DNA of 64,000 nt from Lenisia limosa (taxonomy: Eukaryota > Breviatea): the NCBI GenBank assembly GCA_001655205.1, contig LPNZ01008925.1, forward strand, positions 1 through 64,000, read 5' to 3'. Both the position numbers and the translations under genes were made by a program. Below the pieces are notes generated by a model. That model searched no databases. It was not told the origin of the DNA and saw only the letters and a program-made list of their open reading frames with translations. This document shows positions 51,291 through 63,209 of the stretch, one piece after another. Position 1 is the stretch's first letter. The number at the start of each line of letters is the position of its first letter.

Positions 51291-54163
51291 TTACATTGAC
51301 AAAGAGAAATAAAAGCATAAATCAGAAGAGTATCGAGAAATGGGAAGATCGCCTCTTTGACAAACAGAATGGACCACTGCCAGCTTTTCACTGGGAGAGC
51401 CGATTCTCTNNNNNNNNNNNNNNNNNNNNNNNNNNNNNNNNNNNNNNNNNNNNNNNNNNNNNNNNNNNNNNNNNNNNNNNNNNNNNNNNNNNNNNNNNNN
51501 NNNNNNNNNNNNNNNNNNNNNNNNNNNNNNNNNNNNNNNNNNNNNNNNNNNNNNNNNNNNNNNNNNNNNNNNNNNNNNNNNNNNNNNNNNNNNNNNNNNN
51601 NNNNNNNNNNNNNNNNNNNNNNNNNNNNNNNNCATTTGCTGGCTCAGAAGACTCACGTGACACTTCGGGTTCGGGAGATTTCGCGGGAGTAGCCCTTTTC
51701 CTAGGAAGTAAACTCGTTCCATGTGCCATTTGGAAGGTTTTAAGACAAATCCAACTTTCTTGGGATCGCAGTCATTTTAGGGTTAGCCTTTTTAACGCTT
51801 CCGTCATTATCAAAGAGTCTGGCGGTTGAGGGAGTGGATGGGGTGCTACAAAGATTAGAATCAATACATAAACTAAAGAGGCTTGAAGTGTCCACTACCA
51901 CTAACGTTGGGGTATCGAATTTGCTCTGTCTCCTCCTTTTATTCAGCACCATTCTCTCAATTATGACGTCACTGTCCGAGTCCGACTCTGGTTTGTACTC
52001 ATCGTCCTTGAAGATCAAAAGATCACGGAAGCCTACGTCAGATACTATCTTTTTTGTTACGGGCTCCTCTTCGGCAGCAGCCTCGACGACTGAAACTTCA
52101 GCAGTCTGATTGGTGTCAGCTTCAAGAACGGGTGAGGGCGACTTGGACTTGGGGCGTTCAGCCTGGGCCGGGGCGTCTGGGAGTTAGGATCACAACCGAC
52201 TACTCACTCACCATCAGCAAAAGGGTCATCATCATTGGAGGTAATGCGGCGGCGGCGGCGGCGCGATGATGATGAAGAGGACGAAAACAGCCCTAGTCTT
52301 CTTGTCTACAGGTGTAAGATAACCTCAAAGACTCACCACTTGGGGCTTTTCTTTGATAGTCTCCTCCTCTTCCATTTCAGAGGGACGACTCCGGACTTTG
52401 TCTCGCGGCTTGTCGCGTTTGAGCATCAGAACTGGTCTCTTGCGGGGAGGGGGTGTGGGAGAGCTGGGGAATCAGAAGTGCCAATTAAGACAACAGAACG
52501 GAATTGAACCTACGATGATGGAGGGCTGGGGCTTTTGGGGGTAGGTGATTTGGGGGTGGGGGGCCTATGCGTGAAGAAAAATAATGAACAAAAGAACTTC
52601 AGATTAGTATATATTACAATAATAAACAACACATGTGGATTATTTGGAGACTTACTGTGGAGTTGGGGATTGTGGGGGNNNNNNNNNNNNNNNNNNNNNN
52701 NNNNNNNNNNNNNNNCTTGCCTAAAACAATCAGAGAAAGAGACCACGTATAATCTTATACTATACACCATGTGAGGCAACAAGTAGCCAACCTGGGAACC
52801 GAAGGTTCTCTAATAGGACTCGGAGATGGGGAACGAGCAGGGCTGGGCGTTGTGCTATGTTTTTTGGGGCTATCCGCAGGAGAAGGTGATGGAGACCTGA
52901 CAGGCTCTGCAAAATAGGCCATTAGTCATCAAACAAATCATACAGTAGCAAATTAATTGAAGCAAATCACAGATTATTCATAAAACAAATTATACAATAG
53001 CAAACCATACAATACCACTCACCATGTTTGCGTGATTGGAAAGACTTCTTCAGTACAGTTGGTTCTGTGTGTGACGGGGTTTGACAATCATCCCATGGTG
53101 ACGCAGCCTGAACGTGAGACAGATGTATATTTAGATGGAAAAATAGTTTTATTAAAAAAAACATGAGACAAAAAAGGCAATTCACATATTGATATCAACG
53201 ACCAACTTTCAAGACGCAAGCAAACCTGTGGTGGAGTATTGGAACGCAGCGGGGATGACACGGGGGTTGGCTTCTTCTTCCACATGCGAACCTGCTTTTG
53301 TTTGGAAGGGGGGGATACTGACCTGGCTGGCTCTGGGGTACCTGGTCTCGAGGGAATAGTGTTGGGAATCTAAAGGGAAAGACGTGAACACAGTCAATTT
53401 CCACGCCACATTGATCAGTACCACAAAACTGATCTCACCTGCTTAGGTACGAAGGCGATAGGGGTGGCATCATAAGCAGAAAGCTGTGGCTCATGTAACA
53501 AACCGAGTTGCGTCCAAACACTCAAAACGGCACTCACTAAATCTCGAACCTCTGATCAGTCACAAAGAGGAGAGGGAGGGGGAAGAGATAGAAAGAGAGA
53601 AACTAGGGATGCCAAACATAGAAAAGGGCCATAATCCGCATATTTCCTCTCAAAGCACAGGGCGTACGTTGGTCTTCATTGTCAGTCATGGACTTGAGGA
53701 TCTCGGGGATGACAGTGACCATGAGCTGTTTGCTGCTCAGCGGCAACGAAAGAAGACACTGCGCTGTCATTCTCTTCCACCAAAACAATATATCGCTACA
53801 TACCTGTAATACTGCAATGAGTAGTTTCGAATGCTGTGTGGCAAGGGCATCCTGCATGATTCTGGAAAGATAGATGGCGACACCACTGTCACACGCCCTA
53901 AGCTAATAAACAACATATCAAATGCTTTGTCATCTGAGCCTCCCCAACTGTTTTAAAGGGAAATGCGCTGATGTTTTTGCAAGTAAGTTCACCAGGTGAA
54001 GTCTCTACAGTGATTAGTCACGGCAAACATGAGCATAGCAAATGAGGAAAATGTTTGAGGGAGAGGAAGGCTCTTGACAGTTTCTAACCTTTTCATTATC
54101 GTGAATGGAATCTAGTGACGCCAATAAACGAGCGACGTCCTCTGAAAGGAAGATGCTGTTCAT
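51291..54163 (-). CDS. PNUTS-like nuclear PP1 regulatory protein (LW/TFIIS-N domain)
   Basis: The start ATG at 54161-54163 gives MNSIFLSEDVARLLASLDSI. The helical exons continue IYLSRIMQDALATQHSKLLI, LSLPLSSKQLMVTVIPEILK, SMTDNED.. and EVRDLVSAVLSVWTQLGLLH (53490-53870). This is the helical bundle of TFIIS N-terminal/LW domains, where the last helix usually reads xVRxLAxxLxxxW. A long Ser/Pro-rich part follows (IPSRPGTPEPARSVSPPF, VRSPSPSPADSPKNTKHS, PTPKSPTPKSPSPPSS), then basic and acidic stretches. Near 51720-51790 is GSKVGFVLKPSKWHMERVYF, whose KVGF fits the RVxF PP1-docking motif and whose sequel resembles the segment after the docking site in PNUTS. The N gaps at 52679-52715 and 51410-51632 remove exons, so the C-terminal end at 51291 is provisional. 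It would target PP1 to transcription complexes. The family call is moderate. Confidence 0.5.
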
Positions 54164-54978
54164 CTTGTGAGCAGTACGTTTACTGGCAAACACAGAATCT
54201 TCTTTTTCTTGATTAAATCTCTTCTCCTATATAACCCTAACCACAATATCTCAACTAGGCTGTCTCAAAATTAAAAAGGACCGCTTTGAGAAAAAAAAAC
54301 GCGGTTTGTCCTAGAAAAGATCCTGAAGATCATATGACAAACAGTCCTTTTGGCCATGAGTAGAGTTTACTCTAACCCCTTTTGTCTGTCAAGCAAAAAT
54401 TTGATAGCTTCGCTTGAACAATGTGATTAGCCATTAATACACATAGCTCGGAATTCAGTATTGAAAGATAAAATAGGGTACGTTGCTTTCCTCAATTGCA
54501 TTTATGAGCCTTATTTGGATGGCCACAGGGGGTTTGAAATGTTGGAACCAAAAAAAATTCGACGACTGTACCTCAAGAAAAGGTGTTAGAGGAGGCTAAT
54601 AATTGAACTGATTTTGGGAGATTTATGAAGAAAAGTCGAAATAGTCCAACCGCGGCCAAGAACCACAATCAGTCCGATTTCCGATACTTCTTGGTAATAA
54701 TCGAACAAAAGAAGAAGAATGAGAAATTGAATCATTTCAATTACTTTTACTCGGCTAGGCTGGAGTTAAAACCTTGTTTGTGAAAAACGGTGTTTTGGTT
54801 ACCATATCATTCCAAACAAAGACTCGAAGATTCGAACAACCCAAAAACTCTGATGCACATCTCGCTTTAAAATAATAAATATATAAATATATTGTGGACA
54901 GAGTGACCGCCTTGGAGTGAAACCAGGAACTAAGTAAACCAAAGAAAAAGAAAGAAATAAACCTCACAACATACACCT
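54164..54978. other. Intergenic stretch with an imperfect hairpin
   Basis: No coding seen. Near 54278-54318 GGACCGC and GCGGTTTGTCC flank a poly-A-containing loop, so a short imperfect inverted repeat is present, possibly an old element. The rest is AT-rich. Confidence 0.45.
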
Positions 54979-57900
54979 CTAATGACACGGCTCCTCCACC
55001 ACCTCCACATTGGGGTCGTCTATACTGTTGGCAAGATGAAACACCACAACTTCCCCCGCCAGTGCCTTGACCACCGCCGGTTGTTGGAGGGTGGAGTGTT
55101 TGGCCTGAGGTGTTAACAATTTCACATTGTTACAGGAGATTACCTGGGAAACCTCTTTCCGAGCTCGGACACGTCGATTGTGTTCCTCCCGTGCTGCGGT
55201 GTGGCTTTCCTCTATCGCCGCATCTTGAGTGTAACAACAGGTACAAAAGTGCGACACCCACTCCATCGGTCAACTTGGTATTGGCTTCTGTCTGTGCTTG
55301 CTTTGTTGATGTCGCGATATGTTGAGTAGCCTGCAAGGCTAAAACGTAAGCTTTCGGCAGTCTCAACGTACTCTGCATGGGTCTGTTTGGAGAGAGTCAC
55401 AAGGGACGTCTTCCTATCTCGGTCTAATGCATGCCGTCTGAAATATCAACCCTTATTGTTTTCCAATCATGTCTGTTACAAATCTCACTTAAGATAATGG
55501 GCGACCAAAGGTGAATGGCCGAAGCAGTTGAAGAACTCTCTTGAAGCTCTTGGTGTACGCACACACACGGCAGACTAAACCATGATGGGGAAACTACAAT
55601 TCAAAACGAACCTCGACTTTTCGACGCCCAACATCGTACAACCGAATCAGTGCTGAGTCCGACACAGCAACCGGCAAACCAACGCCGTCCTCTTTGACAA
55701 CAGGAAGGTCATCCGCGGCAGCTGGCACAACAATCTGCACATGTAAGGAGCCGTAATCCCCACAAGTCGTACCTGGGGGGGTGTTGCTTCCTTTGGCCGT
55801 GATATTGAATGCCCTGTTCCTGGTCGTTTGCTCTGGCGTGACGTGCTCCTCAAACTTCGTAACGAAGGCGTGCGGCCTTCTGTGGCAAACGACATGGAGC
55901 CTGACTCAATATCATATAGAAGGCTTGCAAGGGGGTCGTCACGTCGACTGAGTCGTTGTCTCCGCCTTTGACTGTTGAAAACATCGCCCATTCCAAGGGA
56001 AGACACCAGTGCCTCTTCTACATCATTGTTGTTCTGGATGTGAGAGGACAGGAGCTGTAACAAACCTTCGCTCTTCCCATATAGGGACCCGACCCTTGAT
56101 CATGATGTGAGTCACGTGACCTGGTGGCGGTCAGATTGCAACAAATAAACACAAACCAGTCTCTTCGCATCCGTGGTTCCTCCTGGTACACCGGCATTGA
56201 GGACGGAGCGTTGCCGAGTCGCATCATCAGGCGGTCGCGCACTCTTCCCCGCGGCGCGTGCATGCTCTGTTGGCTGGCGTCTGATGAGTTGTTTCTTCGC
56301 AGAGGGAAAGACCCACCCGGTTGGCCCTACAGAATGGAAAGTGAAACAGGCTTAACAGTTTATTTCATTTTGAATTAAAAGTGATTGTTTAAACATCCTG
56401 GATTAGTATTGATTAAACCCATCCTTTCTTACAGTTGCTAGTGTAATTTTCATCCAAATTTAAGAACACACTACCAAAACGAAGCCGCGCAAACCTGAGA
56501 TGCTACAGACACATTGCGTTGCAAAGGATAAATGGGGGGAAGGGACGTACGAGGAGATGTGATTCTAAAAGGTCATCTAACGGTTCACCATGAGCAAGCG
56601 AGAACCCCACAAACACAGCACTACTATCCTGAAGAGCCGCCCTGGCTGACGGCTGACGGAGCCGCGTGGTGGCCGGACCAGACCGATGTGCCGATGTGCC
56701 AGCATTGACAGTCTAAGGATAAGCACTAAAAGAAAGCCCCTCACAGGTCCTTGCTGGGCAGTCAGTCGTCTGGATAATGTTGGCATCAGTTCTTGAAGAG
56801 GCCAGTCAATCCAGTATGGCGAGGATGGGACGACACCTTCCTCGTCAACAATTATCATCGTGTATACATATACTATATGTAATATGTATATCATATCTTG
56901 TGATATCATATCATATGGTAATAATTAACCACTAAACAAGGAACAAGTGATACAAAATAGATCGAAGAGTTCTCACCAGTTGTCCATTCGAAAATGGTGA
57001 TTGAAAGATTTTCTCTGAACTCTGTTCCAAATCCCTTTAATGACTTCGGAAATGCCATGCAAAAACAGCAGAAAATAGCTTGAGACAGAGCGTCCGCATA
57101 TCGCTGAAGAACCATAAAGACTAGCAGTGCTTACCAGTAAGAAACTGTCTTTAACATGAGCTGGCAGTGACAAAAATAAACTGACAAAATTATCTGATAT
57201 TCTGCCATATAAGTTATTACTGTCAACTGTGGCATCTTGGGTTTTCCCTGATCTGAAATTTGAGTCAAGCTTTCAAAGAAAATCTAGGGCCCTTACCGAG
57301 AATGTATGAGAAACCACCACCAAAAAGAGTCCAGCAGAACGTTGACTGAAGGCTAAACAGTAAACAGACCGAACAGCCCACCTTAGACGAGAAGGCCTTG
57401 AAGAATGAAGAGGATGTGGAGAGCCTCATCGCGTTCGAAACGGTTTTCATAATCTTAAAAAAAAGTCAATGAAAAGGTTGTGCAATTGCACTACAATCAC
57501 ATTATAGTGTCCCAGACCCAAACCTGTGTTGGTTCCAGAGACGAAGGGAGTGGGGTGATATGGTCGGCAATGAAGCCGGGGTACGTGGCAACCTCGAACA
57601 TTGTCGCTGGCGCTGCAGTGTGTGCAGGCTGTGTTGGCTCCTGGGTGGTAACGCCACGTTATGCAGCATAGAGAGGGATACTGACTTAGTATTACATCAA
57701 ACAAAAATAATCACTCCTATTTGTTAATTTTCATTTCATAGGCCGCAAACCGGGGTGATTTTGTTGAGCTGAAGAGGTGGAACCACTGTGCTCTTTGGGG
57801 GCGAAGAAGAACTTTCTCTGACCTCCGTGAGGAACACTGCAGGGTGAGCATCTATGAGGCGTTCTTACGCTTTGTTTCGTCATCCATGTCTTCGAAGGAC

Positions 57901-58352
57901 GTGATTGGACCTTCAATGTGGCTCAACGACGGGCCAAGACTGTTGTTGTACGACTCGAGTCTCGTCTCCAATTCCGCTATTGTGTTGGATAACTCCGCAA
58001 CAGCCTCTTCTGTCAAAGCTAAAAAGGTTATAAAGAATAGGCAGAATGAAAACCAACGCTGGTCCTCAGGCTTGGAACAAGCAGTTCGTTCCTCAGCCTC
58101 GTTCATGACATCGTCGGCAGTAATGTCAACAACCGTCGCATCTTCAAGGCTAATTTCAGGCCAATTTTGACTTTGTGTATAGTCTTCGGTCTTCATGGAT
58201 GATGCAGTCGATATTTCAGACTGCGGAGCGCTATGAACACTGGAGAGAGGGCGAGTGCAAGAGTATTGGTTAGAAGGGCGTGGCATGCTAGGTGGGCGAG
58301 GTGTCATGGAAGCTGTTTCACCTGAAGTGGTAGTACTCTCTCTATAGCGCAT
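54979..58352 (-). CDS. FAM227-like protein (cilia/flagella associated)
   Basis: The start ATG at 58350-58352 gives MRYRESTTTSGETASMTPRP. The N-terminal part is acidic and coiled (VAELSNTIAELETRLESYNN near 57965-58020). The FAM227 core follows: FEVATYPGFIADHITPLPSS near 57535-57605, VNVLLDSFWWWFLIHS near 57290-57345 and YADALSQAIFCCFCMAFPKS with LKGFGTEFRENLSITIFEWT (56985-57105). This matches the family text xLxDSFWWxFL and xxxLxQAxxxxFxxxFPxSxxxFxxxFxxxLxxxIxxW. The rest is basic and disordered (MHAPRGRVRDRLMMRLGNAP, DVFNSQRRRQRLSRRDD, RSTSRQSKRPGTGH), with a helical C terminus (SLVTLSKQTHAEYVETAESL, EESHTAAREEHNRRVRARKE) and TAG at 54979-54981. FAM227 genes are known from flagellated lineages. 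Some exon joins in 57100-57450 are uncertain. Confidence 0.68.
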
Positions 58353-59114
58353 GATTTCAAGAGGAACAAAGAAGACTGCTGATATCCAAGATTTGGTCAA
58401 AAAGAAGAGTCACATTTCGCAGTTCTACTAACTACGACATTATTCCTCCTTATTATTTATTCTTTGATATATTAACTGATGTATTAATGTATTATATTTT
58501 AGTGATTATTTATATAATGAAATGGGTGAAGGGCGAGAAAAAGCAAGAAAACCAGGTAGCCCGAAAATATTTGATAGATTTTCTCGAGCCGCGCCGCCCC
58601 CAAATGCGAAAAGCCACACACAACAGACACACAACGGTTATATCAAATATTGCGGTACTGCGCTGACGGGACCCCAAGGAGCTGACTTCCAAACCAGTTC
58701 CAAATTTCAAGTGGTTTATACCCCCTTGCCCCCCCCCCCCTCCCAACNNNNNNNNNNNNNNNNNNNNNNNNNNNNNNNNNNNNNNNNNNNNNNNNNNNNN
58801 NNNNNNNNNNNNNNNNNNNNNNNNNNNNNNNNNNNNNNNNNNNNNNNNNNNNNNNNNNNNNNNNNNNNNNNNNNNNNNNNNNNNNNNNNNNNNNNNNCAT
58901 TCTTTCCCCTTTCCCTATTTTCCCCCAATGATACAACTAAGATATTACTAAGATACTGAGACTCCAACCTTGAGAACCTTGTTCTAATGCAACTTTATGT
59001 AACTATGTGATAATCAAATGATTGGCATTGAATTAACTGCCAGAGTTTCCACTGCCAAAGTCAAGGTACCTTTTGGGAAATAGTAGGGGATTTATTAGAG
59101 AGAAAAGACAAAGA
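58353..59114. other. Intergenic region with an N gap
   Basis: AT-rich to 58510, then a poly-C run before the gap at 58748-58897. No spliced gene is visible. The 3' end of exportin-7 lies at 59115. Confidence 0.5.
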
Positions 59115-62100
59115 TTAATTTCCAAGAATTGCTTTAACATCCACACGGAAGGTGTTACACAGAGAGCTGAACTTATCACGAGAGGTCCTAAATGATCAGA
59201 ACCTATTGTGAGCCTAAAAAGAAAAACATGAGTAAAGTGAAGAGCTTACGCGTCCAGGGTTTTCTTGACATCAGTAAGTGCCTCGAAGGCCTTCATAAGG
59301 GCTTCTTGGCGTTCAACAGCCTGATAAATAAGAAAAACAATAGGTGAGGTGTGTGTGTGTGGGGGGGGGTGAAACATAGCAAGGCAAAGAAGACTTACTT
59401 GTGATCTAATGATCTCTTCACGGAGAATTACATATGCCTGCTCGTTGGTGAGGAGGAGAACAAAGAGGGGTCTACTAAGACTCCATTGGTTGGGCCAATC
59501 TTCAAAGATCACAGCGGTGAGGATGGTCTTCAGAATCAGTCCAAACTGCTCTGACTGACTATTGAACACTACAATGTCAACTTGGGTCGTAGGAGGCCTT
59601 ACGTTCAATCAACACAGTGTTGTTCTTCTTTAGGGCATTGTATCTCTGAACACAAATATGCTCGAGAGCCGTACAGCAAAGGGATGAGATCGAGACGGCC
59701 ACACTCTTGAGGCCATCGTGGACAACTTGCAGGATGGAGGGAAGAATCTGGATAATCAGAGGATGAGGGAGAGGGGGGGGGGGGCACAAACCTGANNNNN
59801 NNNNNNNNNNNNNNNNNNNNNNNNNNNNNNNNNNNNNNNNNNNNNNNNNNNNNNNNNNNNNNNNNNNNNNNNNNNNNNNNNNNNNNNNNNNNNNNNNNNN
59901 GACACTGTCAATAACGTCAAAGAAGGACTTGGAGAGTTTCGGGTACGACTGTAGTGTGAGAAGGAGGAAATTGAGAAAAAAAAAGAAGCACAAAAAAAAA
60001 GTTGTGGATCACCAACCATTAATTCATTCCTTGGAATGGAAAAGGCCAATCCGAGCACAACCTCCAGCGCCTGAGTCAGAGCAGGGTCTTGATAAAGCTC
60101 AAAGACACCTAAATGTTGTGAGGATAAGATAATAGTTAACAATGATACCATTCTTCTAACTATATGTACACATACCGAAATTGCAGTAGTTGCCACCAAG
60201 TGAGTAATGGAGAATCTAGACGGTCACTTAGCATGTGCATATGAAATATATATTATTGAAAGAAGAGATATGAAGGAATGAGGACATACGAGAAGGAAGG
60301 AGTGAATCAACTTGTAGCGGTCCTTCCAGGGGTCATTTCGAGGAGGCAGGGTGACGAGACGAGATCCTGATAATAAGGGATTTTTATGAAAGAATTTGGC
60401 TCAAATGTTTTCTGAACGAATCTGTCCTTGCATGATCTCCCAAAGTAATACAAACAATAGCTCTAAAGAACTGTCTGTGGCTTACCAAGTGTTTTGAGGA
60501 GGAGGGAAGTGTGTTTGAAGAGAAGAAGCCCATTTGCAGACGAGGAGTCAAATGTTAAGCGCTGGGGGGAAGGAAATTTCGATGAAGAATATTGGCGTAA
60601 ATATACTAATCACGAACCGAAAAATCTGAAACTCCAAACAAACAAAAAACAAGCAATAACAAACAAACACGAGCAAGGGGGTAAACACGACTTCTTGACT
60701 TTCACTTACCTGATTCCTGTTTTGTACAAACTCGGACCAGAACTTCAGGACGATGTTGATCAATTCAGGACAGTCGAACCACAGTTCAACAACCTAAGAA
60801 TAAGAGAAATTTACAGGATGAATAGAAAGGTCAGCACCAAGACTAAAGCAAACCTTGATAATCAAGTCTTTGATACGCTCATACACCCTGAAATATGAGG
60901 TCAACTCTTGAAACGAAACCCTACCATTCGAAGAAGATGGTATACGGCTTGCGCTGGCTGCACGCTGAGGCAATACCACGGAGGTCTCTGAACATTCCCA
61001 TAAGGACAAGCTGAAAAGGTGAGGACACGGTGGATTGGTTTTTGCCATTGTTTTGACATACCTTGGTGGAATCGGCTCGGAATGTCTCGGCAGAGGGAAG
61101 TGAGTTTAGGTAATGGAAGGTCTAGAGTTGTTAGGTTTGAGGTTTGTCTTTTCCCTATGAACTTTTGTGCACCATTATTTCACTAGTCAAATGGAAAAAA
61201 ATATTGACTTTGTTGGCTTTCAAGGGATAGAGCCCCTAAGCCCCCACGTTGGCATTGTTTTCAAAAATCCTTAACTATAAACATGGTTGAAAGGAGGATT
61301 GGATAGGGCTTCCCTACGATCCCAAAAAAGACTGAGTGTATCGATATATCCTCGATTGGGTGAATTAATATGACACTATAATACAATATCTCTTATGAGC
61401 GTGATGGGGTGGACGAGTTCTATTTATTAAATAGTTGTCTATCACCAAACCCGTATCCAAACAACATCTACACTTGTATTGAGCTTTTCGCAAAAGCCTT
61501 TCATTCTAATCTTGTTTGTAACCCCCCCCCCCTCTCAACAGTCTTTTTTATGAGACAAAAAAATAGAATTCCAAACATTGTGAAAAATCCTAAAAAGCCC
61601 TATTTGCTTTTTTTTGCTTTTGACCTGAAAACCCCAAGACCCACTTTTTCGAAGGGAATCATAAACTCATTGAAACGGTCTTCCCAGTCATCAGGGGTCT
61701 GAAAGTTACACCCGCCCTTTCCAGAAAAAAGACCTACCATAAAAAGGAGTTTGACAAGAGTGCTGTAGAAAATGGTGCGAGATTTAAAGTTACCCGGGGA
61801 TTCCTGGAAGGAGAAGGTGTCTTTCTGAATGCGTTAGTAGAATGAGACCAAGTTGCACCATACAGAGTGGTTTTTGAGGATGAACTGAACTGTTTCAACT
61901 TTAGTCATGTGGCGTGACGTTGAGTATCCAGAAGTCAATTCTTGGAAGAGTTGCAAGGTTGCTGTTGAGTCAGAAAAACAAACAGAACAATCAAAAAGAT
62001 GAAACTCGTCTTACATTCAATGATAGAAGGGTCAGTCCAGTAGCGAAGATTGTTCGTGCTAAGGAGGTGAAAAGGGATGGTTGCTGGTATTAAGACCCAG

Positions 62101-62867
62101 CTACTTACATGTTATGTACCATGAGGTTTAGAACACCAATGTGGTTGGGGATTCCAACCATATCCTGAAGAACTTCAAAGGCCTAATCCTTTAGACAAAC
62201 TAAGAGATAGAGACCAAAAGGTAAAAACTGACCTTGGACTGTGTCAAGCTATGGTCTCCAATGTAAATCTGAAAATATAAAAACGATTGTTGCGATACCC
62301 TTGAGAGAGAAAATGGCAAACCTTCTTGAAAGACTTGTAAAAATGGACGAAGGCATTTTCCAAGAGGAGAGAGCATCCGTTACAGCCGTGTTGCGTGAGC
62401 CTGGCCTCGTGCCATTGCTGAAGAGCAATTACGCGGCCTGTCAATTGTCCATCCAATCTGTCTCCCTCTTCTGAAGCGTTCATGCCAAGACGTCCCTCAA
62501 TGATGGAAGCCATAATGTGCACAAGCCTGTCGTGGTCAGCCCAAGTTCATAGCGGGGTTAGGGGTTGCAGTATTATATTCAATCCTAAGGGGGGCTAACC
62601 ATGTAACTTGACCTTCAAGAATTTTCAATTTTCTGAAGAGACCAGGGTTAACCGCTGCTGCTTCACTGCATTCCTAAATAAGATGAGAACCGCCTCTGGT
62701 GGAGGTAGGTGGTTTTTTTAAATGGTGTTTTCAATTTCGTACAGTGCAAATATTGTTGAAACCAACGTGTAAACCACAAAAATAAGTATACCTTGAACTG
62801 GCTGGCCACAGGATCGAAATACTGCATAATGAAGTCCGCGGTGACTTTGTACTCGCAACGTCCGATA
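59115..62867 (-). CDS. XPO7: Exportin-7 (RanBP16), C-terminal part only
   Basis: Importin-beta-type nuclear transport receptor. The readable exons correspond to roughly the second half of the family protein. First is SIGRCEYKVTADFIMQYFDP (near 62800-62867), equivalent to the GRCEYEKT segment in the middle of animal XPO7. Then come VNPGLFRKLKILEGQVTW, IVHIMASIIEGRL, VGIPNHIGVLNLMVHNM, LRYWTDPSIIESTLQLFQEL and TIFYSTLVKLLFMTPDDWED. The hallmark LMGMFRDLRGIASACSQRKP lies near 60945-61010, followed by RLTFDSSSANGLLLFKHTSL, GGNYCNFGVFELYQDPALTQ, SYPKLSKSFFDVIDSV, LKSVAVSISSLCCTALEHIC and NQWSLSRPLFVLLLTNEQAY. The end is RDKFSSLCNTFRVDVKAILG with TAA at 59115-59117. The N gap at 59796-59900 interrupts one exon. 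An acceptor (CTCTGCAG) precedes the first exon, so coding must continue upstream, but nothing matching is found before the tRNA at 63137. Confidence 0.9.
61304..61602. mobile_element. Possible longer TIR element in an exportin-7 intron
   Basis: The left end TAGGGCTTCCCTACGATCC continues CAAAAAAGACTGA and matches the elements at 2272 and 51100. A weak right end AAAAGCCCTA lies at 61593-61602 (8-base terminal match TAGGGCTT). It sits in an intron of several hundred bases between the exons near 61120 and 61650. The left end is convincing; the right border is a guess. Confidence 0.4.
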
Positions 62868-63136
62868 CTGCAGAGTTATTAGCGAACTAGGAGGAGTATA
62901 TGTACATAATATATACTAAAGTACGGGTACCTAAAGTCGAGACAAGTGAAAATGTAAAGCTGTCAATTGTGATCATTTCCTCTGCTGTAAGGAAAGCTGC
63001 GTGGTCGTAAAGACAAAACAAATCAAAACTATATATTTTGGTGTGATTGAAAGCGAGGTGCATCGAACTTTCTGGGTTTGAGTCTTGCAAAAGTGTGTTT
63101 TGTTGAAAAGAAAAGAAGTGATATCGAAGAAAAAAA
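62868..63136. other. Region where the exportin-7 N-terminal half should begin
   Basis: Both strands were read for the missing exportin exons and nothing similar was found. A minus-strand open stretch (FLTAEEMITIDSFTFSLVS near 62935-63000) does not resemble the family. Confidence 0.45.
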
Positions 63137-63209
63137 AGGGGTCATCCGGGGATCGATCCCGGGACCTCTCGCACCCTAAGCGAGAATCATACCACTAGAC
63201 CAACAACCC
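63137..63209 (-). tRNA. tRNA-Pro (AGG)
   Basis: On the minus strand the gene reads GGGTTGTTGGTCTAGTGGTA (acceptor 5' strand and D arm), anticodon arm TCTCGC-TTAGGGT-GCGAGA with anticodon AGG, T arm CCGGG-ATCGATC-CCCGG, and ATGACCC closing the acceptor (two wobble pairs) plus discriminator C. There is no intron. The T loop starts with A where T54 is nearly universal, changing the B box from GTTCGA to GATCGA. A poly-A/T stretch lies beyond its 3' side at 63130-63136, suitable as a pol III terminator (T6 on the minus strand). Confidence 0.93.

Noticed and set aside
54278-54318. Hairpin as a terminator or RNA gene
   Set aside because: The pairing is imperfect with a poly-A loop; no promoter boxes or known RNA motif.
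59340-59372. TG/G microsatellite as a functional element
   Set aside because: A simple repeat inside a short exportin-7 intron; likely slippage.
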